Assembly: GCA_020226215.1 (NCBI GenBank)
Contig: CM035233.1
Span: 52,723,751 to 52,787,750 of the forward strand
Length of the DNA stretch: 64,000 bases
Direction of reading: 5' to 3'
DNA from: Sindora glabra
Taxonomy: Eukaryota > Streptophyta > Magnoliopsida > Fabales > Fabaceae
Below, piece by piece: positions 1 to 12,000 of the stretch. Numbering within the stretch: the stretch's first letter is position 1; every line of letters begins with the position of its first letter. The notes under the pieces are model-generated. The model was not told the DNA's origin. It did not search any database and was given only the letters and a program-made list of their open reading frames with translations. A program made the position numbers and the translations under genes.

Positions 1-364
1 GTCAAATAAAATACAATAATTTTTTAATTTGTATTTAAAAACTAGATATGGCGATTAATATCACATAGCTAACCGAGAGTGTGATCAATGGCGGGGGCTC
101 AATTTTCGTTTTTTTTTTTAAATACAAAATGTAAGATTGAAGAAAAGAGACAGAAAGTAAGAATAGCAAATAAAATAAAACATTGTTTACCTCAATAACT
201 ACATCTTAATTGTAATAATAGTGACTTAAACATTACATATATCTTGGATTCAGATTAAGACTCTGCACATAACAGTGATATATGAAATTAGAAAAATTTA
301 TTTAATATTGCATAACATCAATGGATATGGACTATAACATTACTCAAACAATAAAAAAAAATAA

Positions 365-858
365 TGGTATATTTGATTAGATATAATGAAATGAAACGAA
401 AATGGAATGAAATAATTATTTTATAATTCTATTTGATATGATAAAAAATGAAATAAAAATTTCATTTCATTTTTATGCATAGTACAACAAAATAATATAG
501 AAATTGACTGAAAAAATGTTGTTACAGACAATAATATGCTTACTATAAAAATAAGAAATATCTTATTAAATAATTTAATATTATTAAAATGCATGATATA
601 ATTAATAATATAAATTATCACAATTTAAATTTTATTATAGAAAATGTAATTATTAAAATATTTTATTAAAATCAACATATTTTATTATATATTAATAAAG
701 GATAATGTTAAAATACAGAAAAAATATATACATGAAAAGGTTAATTTATAAATAATGGAATAAGCATTCTATAGAAAATGAATATTTCTATTTTATAATA
801 TATATCAAACAAATTTGTTGATCATTTTTTTTTTTATTTCATTCTATCCAAATGTATT
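365..858. mobile_element. Possible MITE
   Basis: The left end (GTATATTTGATTAGATATAA) and the reverse complement of the right end (ATACATTTGGATAGAATGAA) form imperfect terminal inverted repeats about 490 bp apart. The interior is AT-rich with no coding frame. No target duplication is clear, so this is a weak call. Confidence 0.35.
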
Positions 859-1109
859 CGAAGACCGGAGGTGACAGAAACGGGTCCAAGTCGGAATGTA
901 GGTCAAAAAAGTAAAATATTATAGAGACCGACTCCATTTACTTTTGAAATGAGGTTTTAGAAGTCAATAGCTCAACTTCCGTACAGTGCATGAAATTCAT
1001 TTTTTTGTCAAAATTAATATATATGTATATATATTTTGTTTCATAGGTAAATATTATCAAAAAATTATAAGATTAATGTAATTCATACAATTAAAAATCA
1101 TAATTTGAA

Positions 1110-1110
<1 letters not shown>

Positions 1111-1166
<56 letters not shown>
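1111..1166. repeat. Palindromic microsatellite (CA)n(TA)n(TG)n
   Basis: Five CA units, about 15 TA units and eight TG units follow one another. CA and TG are complementary, so the tract can fold into a hairpin of about 50 bases. Confidence 0.95.
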
Positions 1167-2347
1167 GGTGGGCGGGCGCATTACTCTTTATCTAAATTTT
1201 TTACAAAAATATTTTATTATATGAAAAGATTAACATAAGATATTGAAATTAACAATTAAATAAAAAATTAAAAATTGAGAGATTGAATGTTGAATCCCGT
1301 CAAATATATATATTTTAAAATTACTTTATAACTATAATAATTATTTTTTTTACCAATAAATATATTATGACTTACTATGCATGAGTACTAATATAATTAA
1401 TAATATGGATATATACAAATAATTTATTAAGAATATAAAATTATTTTACATTATATAAATATTCTACATAGAAATAATTTTGGTATGTTTTAAACGTTAA
1501 CTAATAAAAATATTAGCAAAATTATAAAATTAATAATTTAACATTCAATATAATTTAAAATATAATTAGAAATTTATTATAATAATTATTAAATTTAATT
1601 AATAGTATGAAAGGAGAGCATTAAAAATAAATATTTTAAAAAATATTTATGATATAAAATTTAAATATATATATATTATAAATTAAATTAATTTTAATAA
1701 AATAAAGTGGTAACAAATATAAAATGCTTATATGAGCATTACAATTATAATAATATTAGATAAATATGTAAGAATACCATAACAATTTACAATATAGGAG
1801 TATACAAATAATTCATTAAAAACATAAAATATATCTTAATAACAAATAAATGATTATAAAAATTTTCAGATAAACATTAAATATAATTTATTAGTACATT
1901 GTAAAATTTTTTCATTTATTTAAAAGAAGATAGAAAATTAAATTGCATGTATTAAATTTAGAAAGAAAGTAAATAGCCTAATAAAATATGAAAATTGTCG
2001 ACATTATATTAAATGCTCTTTGACATGAAATTTTTTGAAAGTTATTTTCGTAGGATTTTTTTTTTGTTTTAGAAGTGAAACTTGCAGGCGGGAGAATTTT
2101 GGAAGAAGATAATAATTTTAAAGGACTTAGTTCGTGGTATAACTATCAGCTTCATTAAATCATATATAAATTATCCAAATATCTCTAAAATAAATAATCA
2201 CTTCATAATTAGGACTCGCTGCAATTAGTATTTGAATTTAATTAAATGACCTTGAAATATCAACTACACAGCAATTGCTGGACCTACATGACACGAGTAA
2301 GTGGTAGGAAACGAACCCGTACTGATAATTGGTAGATTGGGTTTCAA

Positions 2348-2395
2348 TCAGATTGCAGGACTAGGCTGCTTCTCTGCTTCTGCTTCCTCTGCATT
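2348..2395 (-). CDS. CNL exon 9: terminal mini-exon
   Basis: A 71-bp intron (2466-2396, GTATGT..TTGTAG) leads into 15 codons, NAEEAEAEKQPSPAI, and a TGA at 2350-2348. Reading is in phase with exon 8. The tail is acidic and not LRR-like, which fits a short C-terminal cap. Support is the good acceptor, the matching phase and a workable intron length. It is small enough that chance cannot be excluded. The alternative end is the stop two codons past the exon 8 donor. I see no poly(A) signal that decides between them, because the region is full of AATAAA-like strings. Confidence 0.5.
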   Translation of the reverse strand, partial: NAEEAEAEKQPSPAI

Positions 2396-5300
2396 CTACA
2401 ATCATATTTATAATTTGTCAGATTACTTTATATATATATATGTATATAGTTTAATTAAATACATACTTGGCTTTGATAATGACTCTGTATGATTGCTTCA
2501 AGCCCTTCTTCAATAGGGCACTCATACTTCGTGCCTTCAACAGATAAGAAGGGAAGTACTCGTGTGGATGTAATCCCATGACAAAATGATTCCATCTTTC
2601 TGCAGTTTTCAATAAATATCCACCAACATTTTGGCATCTGCAAATCACAAGGACCTGCACAGAAACGCTTTAGGTTGGGTAGATCTGTTATATGCAATGT
2701 TATCAACCGTGGGAATGTCATAACTTTAGTCTCATTTGGTTCTTCAGATATTTTATCGCCCTCATCTGTTTTGAACGCTACAATCTCCTCTATCATCTGA
2801 CAATCTGATATTTCGAGCCTCCCAAGATTTGGAAGGCTTTTGGCTATAGAAAGAGGGAACACACTTTTCAGATTGTGGCATGACTTGATTTCAAGTATCT
2901 TTAGATTCTGAAAGCCTAAAATTGAAGCATGATGACTTTTCCATATGCTAGCTAGCTCTGGCAGAGACTGTAAACGCATCTTTTGCAGTTGATAGGGCAT
3001 AATATCATGCTCTTCATTATCTGCATCTTCTCCCTCTGATTCAAATATCTCGACAACTGAATCACATTCTTCTACATTCAGTCCTATCAAATGTTGGAAT
3101 TTACGCATCATATTGGATGGAACACAATTTAATAAATTTTTATAGCCCCTAAGAGTGAGCCCAATCACTCTTGTAACATAACCAAGTAGGAGTTCGTCGT
3201 GCTCAATCCATCTAAATGTCTGCAACTTTTGCATTTGCTCCTGCAAAATACCTCGTGTTAATACACATTTATTGTGTGACTTAATTTTGGCACACTCATC
3301 TTCCATTTAGTCTGCATATATATCATGTATTTTTTGTTATTAATATATTTTCATAAGGGATTTTGTTTTTTAACATGTTGGAATGTTCAATTAATCTTAT
3401 TCACTTAACAAATCTTTAAAAATTTAGTTTCCCTATAATCTTTTATTAGATTTGAATCCAAAACAATAAAGAGAGTAAATTAACTTTATTATCATAAAGC
3501 CATAATTTTGGCCATTAGTTCCTATGATTCTTTTAACAGAAAATTACACAAGTGCTCAAATATAAAAAAATCAGCGCATAAAAGATACTCAATGAGTTAT
3601 ACATCAAAGATGAGAGATAATGAAAGAAATGACAATAACTTTTTAAAAATTAAAGGTTTCAAAATAGAGCTCCTTCAGACATTCTCTTATCAATCCTCAA
3701 TTAAGGAGAAAGTAACACTCAAAATCATATTGTAATTTCACGTTACAATCACACTTTATAATGTAAAGGATTTTCAGAAATTCTACATAAATAATTACAT
3801 ATATACAGGACATACTTACACATAAAATTTCTTAGGTATCTAATAAAAGCATCACAAATCTTCAACTTATTTAAAATATTTTATCATAAAATAAAAGAAA
3901 AATAATGTCTAAACTAATAAATTATAAGAGTTGAAAATAAAATATATAATAAAATAAAATTAATAAATTTAATTAAATAAAATATTTAACTTATTTAAAA
4001 TATTTTACCATAAAAAAATTTATACTGCAATAAATTTATATTACTTAATTATATTTAAGTTATAAATAATATCAGTAAAAAGTAAAAAAGTATAATAAAA
4101 AGTACATAAAGTATATAGCCTTGCCGAAATTTTAATTGATGTATATTTAATTTAACATATAGTACCTAAAATTTGATATCAAGAAAATACAAACAAAATT
4201 TAAATAAATAAATTTGATCTTAATCTTTAAGTATTGTATTTAAATAATGAAATATGCAATTAATTAATTTATTCAATAATCTGTATACTAATATTTTAAT
4301 TTATTTAAAACATTTATAAAAATTTAAATATATAATATTATATATATTACTTAATAATACTAATGTCCAAGAACTACAATAGTTAATATGAAAAAAATAT
4401 GAAAATATGAAATGGTAATAATAAAGAGAAGAGAAATAATATTTAAGTTATAAAACAATAAGAATTAGCAATAAAATAGATAGTAAAAGAAATTAATTCA
4501 ATTAAATCAAAATTTTAAATTACTTAAAATATTAAATCCAATTTATAATATTTAATAGTATTTCAATTATAAATAATAGAAACTAAAAGTGTAAAAAATA
4601 AAAAAATATAGGGATAACGTTGGGTGCAAAAATATCTTTTTATAGCCTAACACGTGTTTAAAAAAATATCAAAAAACCTTCTTTTCATATAGTATAGAAG
4701 TATACATAGATAGCATAGATTAATTGCTTAATAATATTAGTATTTAAATTGTAAACATTAATAATACTCATCAAGGAGGAAAAATATATAATAGAGCAAA
4801 TTAAAAAAAGAAATAATGGAAGACTTATTAAATAATATAAAAATTAAAAATAAAATATATAGTTAAGTTGTATTAGATATTTTTTGAAGGCTTTATGCTT
4901 TCTTCTGTATTCAGGATTTAATATCTAATTTTTATTTATGTATTTAATAGTTGAAGCACTTCTACTATTATAAAAAAAAGAATAAATAGTTAAATAATTC
5001 AATTAAATTATAATTTTAAGTTATTTAAAATATTTTTATAATAAAAAATATTATATACTATGTTATATCCATATAATTCAATAAATAAAAAAAGTTTAAA
5101 GAAATAGTTAAGAAGTAAAATAGCGCATGATCTTGAAAATTTTTAAATTCATCCATATTTAATTTAAAATATAGTAAAAAAATTTAATATAAAAATCCCA
5201 TTTATAAAATTTAAATAAAAAATAAAAAATTATTTTTAAAATATTTTTATTCAAGAGAATATGTAATTTATTATTTCAATTAACACTTTATACTATATTT

Positions 5301-8300
5301 TATAACATATTCAAAATAGTTTTATAATAAAATTAAATGTATAATATTATATCTACATTAGTTAGTGAATTTAGTGTCTAAGTTGTAAGATTAAAAAATA
5401 AAAAAACATGGAGTAATAAGTGAATTATAAAGTAATATAAGAGTTAAAAATAAAATTTTATTAAATTAGATCTATAACTTATTTAAAATAATTTTAAACA
5501 AAAAAATACATCCTATTAAATGCATATTTGTTTGTGAAATTAATATTTGAATTATAAACAATGAGAGTGGATATAAAAAAGAAAAATATACAATGGATTA
5601 AATAAAATGAATAAAAGCAATTAGTAAATTGTCAGGTAAAATAAAAATTAAAAATAAAATATATACTTAATTAATTCATTATAATCTTAACATATGAAAT
5701 ATTATCATAAAAATAGAATATATCGCATTATATATGTTACTTAGTAATATTGAGATATGAGCAGTAAATAATAAACATGACAAAAAATAAATAAATAAAT
5801 AATGAAATAGATAAAAAAAAAAAAACAAAGAAAGAATGCATGTCATAAACTTTGATAAAATCACAAACTCAAATTTAATTTAACATATGAAAATTAAAAG
5901 TTGATGTGAAGAAAATATTTATAACATTTAAATAAAAAATTTGGTTTTAAAATTTAAAATTTAAAATTTTTAAATAGTAGAATATATAATTGATAAAGAG
6001 AGTGAGAATTAAAATATATGTAATGAAATAAATATTATCATCTAAATTATATATATACAATTTTTTAAATAATCATTGTTGTAAACAATAATTTTAACAA
6101 AAAAAGAGAAAAAAGAAAGGCTTGCAATGGAATAAATAAAAAAGAAAGAAACAATAGATAATCGTAGAATAATAAAACATATAATAATATAATATGTATT
6201 TAGGTAATTAAATTAAATTAAAATTTTAATTTATATAAAATATTTTATTATAAAAATAAAATATCCATATTATATTTATGATAATTAATGATATTATAAA
6301 CAAAAAATGTACAAAAAAAAACATATATATACATATATATATATAATGAAGTATTAAAATATATATATAAATAAATAAAAAGAGAAACAAATATATATAA
6401 GTAAATAAAAAGAGAAATTATGTTAAAAGAAACAAATATATATAAATAAATAAAGGAAAAAAATAATCCAGACGTCCAAAAACAATTGGCCTCACTATTA
6501 TAACAGAAAAACTGATAGAAACAGTGCAACACGTCAAACAGAGTGAGCGGGAAAATGGAAGTACAAATAATAAAATACGGAGAAACAAATAATATAATAG
6601 GAAGAATTAAAACCCTGTTTTCTCTGTATAAATAAAAATAAAAGGGTGTTTTAGTTTAGATGTATAGAAGATAGAAGAAGATGGGATTCCCCTCCCTCCC
6701 TGCCATGTGTTGACAACACAAGTATTGAAAGGAAACACAGTAATAAATAGAAAACACGGAAAATGATCATCAACGACATGGACGTACCCATCTTATTAAA
6801 TGCATCAACTCAAAAGTGTAGTATTAGTATATCATCAAAACTTAGCTTTTCGATTTTAATAGTTTAATTTAATTCAATACAGTATTACGTACCTCGCTTT
6901 GATGATGGCTCTGTATGATTGCATCAAGCCCTTCTTCAACAGGGCACAAATACTCTCTGCCTTCAACGGATAAATAGAAAAGTATTGGTGTGAATGTGAT
7001 GCCATGACAAAATGATTCCATCTTTCTACAGTTATCAATAGTTACTCTTTCACAATGAGGCAACTCCAGATCACAAGGGCCTGCACAGAAACGCTTTAGG
7101 TTGGGTAGATCTGTTAGGAACAATTTATCCAACCGTGGGAATGCCATAACTTTAGTCTCATTTAATTCTTGAGATATTTTGTCGCCCTCATCTGTTTTGA
7201 ACGCTACAATCTCCTCTATCATCTCACAATTTGATACTTCAAGCGTATTAAGATATGGAAGGCTTTTGGCTATAGAAAGAGGGAACACACTTTTCAAACT
7301 GTGGCAAGACTTGATTTCAAGTGTCTTTAGATTCTGAAAGCCTAAAATCCACGCATTTGGTTCTTGAGATATTTTGTCGCCCTCATCTGTTTTGAATTCT
7401 ACAATCTCCTCCATCATCTCACAATTTGATACTTCAAGCCATTCGAGCATTGGAAGGCTTTTGGCTATAGAAAGAGGGAACACACTTTTCAAACTGTGGC
7501 AAGACTTAATTTCAAGTGCCTCTAGATTCTGAAAGCCTAAAATTGAAGCATGATGACTTTTCCATATGCTAGCTAGTTCTGGCAGAGAATACAAACACAT
7601 CTCTCGCAGTTCATAGGACATAATATCCTGCTCTTCAATATCTGCATCTACTCCCATTGATTCAAATATCTCAATAATTGAATCACATTCTTTTACATCC
7701 AGTTTTGTCAGATGTTTAAATATGTGCATCATATTAGATGGAACACAATTCAATAAATTTTCATTGCCCCTAATATTGAGCTGTGTCACTCTTGTAACAT
7801 AACCAAGTAAGGGTTCATTATGCTCAATCCCTCTAAATGCCTGCAACTTTTGCATTTGCTCCTGCATAACATCTATATGTATTAATACATTGGCAACAAA
7901 TAGGGTCCAAACAAGTCAAAATTATAACACCCAAAATAACAAATTAATATGTATTAATATAATTGCTATGTTAATACTAACTGACTATATATCATTTTCC
8001 TGTATTCAGCTAGGCATTTTGTTTTGAAAAAGTCTTCACAAATAATTACATAACTTCAAATTGAAAAGTATATAAAAATCACATAAATGTCAAGTAAATT
8101 CTTATTCATTTCTTTGTTGCAAATTAAACTTATATTTTCACTTTGAGAGATAATTAACTGCAAAATTAAAACAATAAAAAAGAACATTTTAACTATATTT
8201 GTATATTTGTACAGTAGCATGTCATGGCAGTATATCTATTTTACGCAAAATTACAAACGGAATACTCACTTAGAATACAATATTAAGAACAATAGAATAA

Positions 8301-8985
8301 AAAATTAAAAGATGAGAGTTAATGAAAGAAATGACAATAACAACTTTTAGAAATTAAAAGCTTCAAAACAGAGAGCTTTCGGGCATTCTTTTTTCACTCC
8401 TCAATTAAGAAGAAAGTAACACTCAAAATCATATTTTAATCTCAAATTACAATCACACCTTATAATGTTAAGGATTTTGAGAAATTCTAGATAAATAATT
8501 ACATATATACAGGACATAAGTACACATAAAATTTCATAGGTCTCAAATAAAAGCATCACAAATCTTCAACTTATTTAAAATATTTTATCATAAAATAAAA
8601 AAACTATCTTAATTAATAAATAATAAGAGTTAAAAAAATGCATAATAAAATAAAATTAATAAATTCAATTAAATAAAATATTTATGTTATTTAAAATATT
8701 TTATCATAAAAAATTTATACTATGATAAATTTATATTACTTAATAGTATTTATTTTATAAATAATATAAGTAAAAAGAAAAAAAGTATAATAAATAGTAC
8801 ATAAAGTATATAGCCTTGTCAAAATTTTAATTGATACATATTTAATTTGATATATAGTACCTAAAATTTGATATCAAGAAAATACAAACAAAATTTAAAT
8901 ACAAAAATTTAATTTTAAACTTTAAATATTGTATAAAAAATGGAATATGCAATTAATTAATTTATTTAAAATATTTATAAAAAAT

Positions 8986-9026
<41 letters not shown>

Positions 9027-12000
9027 TACTTAAGGATATTAATATTCAAGTTATAAACAACAATAGTTAATATAAAAAAAATATGAAAATATCAAATGAC
9101 AATAATATAAAAAAAGAGAAATAATATTTGAGTTGTAAAACAATAAGAATTAATAATAAAATATATAGAAAAATAAATTAATTCAATTGAATCAAAATTT
9201 TAAATTACTTTAAATATTTTAGGGTAAAAAATATTATATCCAATTTATAATATTTAATAGGATTTCAATTATTAAAAATAAAATGAAAAGTATAAAAAAA
9301 ATATGGGGACAATGTTGGGTACGATTTTTTTTTTTTTCTGTAGCCCAACGCAGGTTTAAAAAAAATACAAAAACAACCCTATTTTCATATAGTATAGAAG
9401 TATCCATGGATAGCATAGATTAATTGCTTAGTAATATTAGTATTTAAATTGTAAACAATAGTAATTGTCATAAAGGAGGACAAATATATAATAGAAAAAA
9501 TTAAAAAAAAAGAAATAATGAAAGAGTTATTAAGTAATATAAAAATTAAAAATAAAATATATAATTAACTTGTATTCGAAATTTTTTGAAGGTCTTATGT
9601 CTTCTTCTATATTCAAGATTCAATGTCTAATTTTTGTCTGTGTATTTAATGGTTATATTACTTCTATTATCATAAAAAAAGAGAATAGGTAGTTAAATAA
9701 TTTAATTAAATTATGATTTTAAGTTATTTAAAATATTTTTATAAAAAAAATATTATATACTATGTTATAACCATATAATTCAATGATATTTATATCTAAA
9801 TTATAAATAATAGAAGTAAATTAAAAAAGAAAAATGTGTAATGAAAAAGATAAAAAAAAAAGTTAACATAGTGCACAATCTTGGTGCACAAACTTGAAAA
9901 AATTTTAATTCATACATAATTCATTTAAAATATAGCAATAAAAAATTGATATCATGATCCCATTAACAAAATTTAAATAAATTTTTTTTTTAAATATTTT
10001 TATTAAGTAGAATATGTAATTTATTATTTCAATTAACACTTTATACTATATTTTATAACATATTTAAAATAATTTTATAATAAAATTAAATATATAGTAT
10101 TATTATATCTATAATATTTAGTGATATTAGTGTCTAAGTTATAAAATTAAAAAAATAAAAAAATAAAATAATAAGTGAGTTTTAAAGTAATATAAGAGTT
10201 AATAATAAAAATCAATTAAATTAGATCTATAACTTATTTAAAATAATTTTACACAAAAAATTCATCCTATTATACGCATACTTGTTTGTGAAATTAGTAT
10301 TTAAATTATAAATAATGAAAGTGGATATAAAAATAAAAATAAAAATATACAATGAATCAAATAAAATGAATAAAGGCAATTAGTAAATTGTAAGGTAAAA
10401 TAAAAATTAAAAATGAAATATGTACTCAATTAATTCATTAAAATCTTACCATATCAAGTATTTTTATCATAAAAATAGAATATATTGCATTATAAATATT
10501 ATTTAGTAGTATTGACATACAAGCAATAAATAATAAGAGTGATACCAAAAAAAATAGATAAAAAGAAATGAAAAAAAATGGAAAAGTCGTAAGCTTTGAT
10601 AAAATCAAGAACTTAAATTTAATTTAAAATATAAAAATTGAAAATTGATGTGAAGAAAATATTTATAAAATTTATAAAAAAATAGTTTTAAAATTTAAAT
10701 TGTTTAAATAGTAGAATATATAATTGGTAAAGTACAAAATAATAGTAGGAGTGAGCATAAAAAAATATGTTATGAAATAAATACTGACATCTAAATTATA
10801 TATATGCAATTAAGTAAATTTAAAAAAAGTGTAACTTGCAATAGAGTGAACAATAATGGTTATGAAAATAAAAGAAAATAAAAGTGTACAATAAAAGAAA
10901 TAAAAATGAAACAAATAATGAGTAAAGATAAAAGTAATATAAAAGTTAAAGATATAATATATAATTAAGTAATTCAATTAAATATTTTAATTTATTTTAA
11001 ATATTTTTATAACTAAAATAAGATATATAATTCTTAGTTATATTCTATTAACATACAATTAATTATTTACACTAAGATCTTTTATGTTAAAATTTCAACA
11101 TATTTAAAATATATTTATAAAAAAATTAAAAAAATAATTATATATTTAAACTATTTTGTAACATTAGCATTTAAATTATAGATAATAGTGAATGTGAAAA
11201 GAGAAAAACATAAAGTAGAGCAAATAAAAAAATAATAAATAAGTTATAAAATAATATTAAAGTTAAAAATAAAATATATATTTATATTTATTTAAGTAAG
11301 GAGAAAACTTGAGTAAAATTACATAAGTGTTTATTGTAAATTTTTTAATCAAAATTTTACATGTATATTCAATTTTCAATAAATAATTGTGATAATTGTA
11401 TTTATTGAGTTATAATTATTAATACACAAAAAATTTTGATTGAAAATTTCACAATAATCACTCCCGGAACTTCACCTAACCTTTCTTCTTTAAGAAATTT
11501 AATTCAATTAAAGGTTTTAAACATAATATATAAACTTCTAAGTAATATTTGTGTTTGAGTTGTAAAACAATAATTTTAAACCAAAAAAAAGAGAAAAGAA
11601 GAAAGACATGCAATGGAATAAATTAGAAAAAAAAAGAAAGGAACAATAGATAATTTTAGAATAATAAAAGATAAGAAAATATAATATGTATTTAGGTAAT
11701 CAAATTAATTAAAATTTTAATTCTTATAAAATATTTTTATTATAAAAATAAAATATACCATATTATAATTATAGTAATTAATGATATTATGAATAAAAAA
11801 TGTACATAAAAAAACATATATAAATAAATAAATAATAGAAACAAATATATATAAGTAAATAAAAAGAGAAATTATGTTAAAACAAAAATAAATAAATAAG
11901 AAGAATAGATGCCCAATTTTGTCTATTGGGCCCGTTTGAGGAAAAAAATCCCAGACGTCCAACAATTGGCCTCATTATTATAACAGAAAAACTGATAGAA

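Larger units (their letters stand above)
1..2347. other. 3' flank of the CNL gene, AT-rich
   Basis: I see no gene. The stretch holds a MITE-like candidate (365-858) and a CA/TA/TG microsatellite (1111-1166). The rest is low-complexity A/T. Confidence 0.6.
3440..8305 (-). repeat. Tandem unit 1 of the LRR-exon segmental duplication
   Basis: The unit contains intron sequence, exon 7 and more intron. It aligns by eye with 8306-14075 over most of its length. Shared landmarks include the stretch at 3590-3860 against 8320-8590, the block at 6470-6700 against 11950-12170, and 8030-8300 against 13810-14070. Indels make it shorter than unit 2. Confidence 0.8.
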
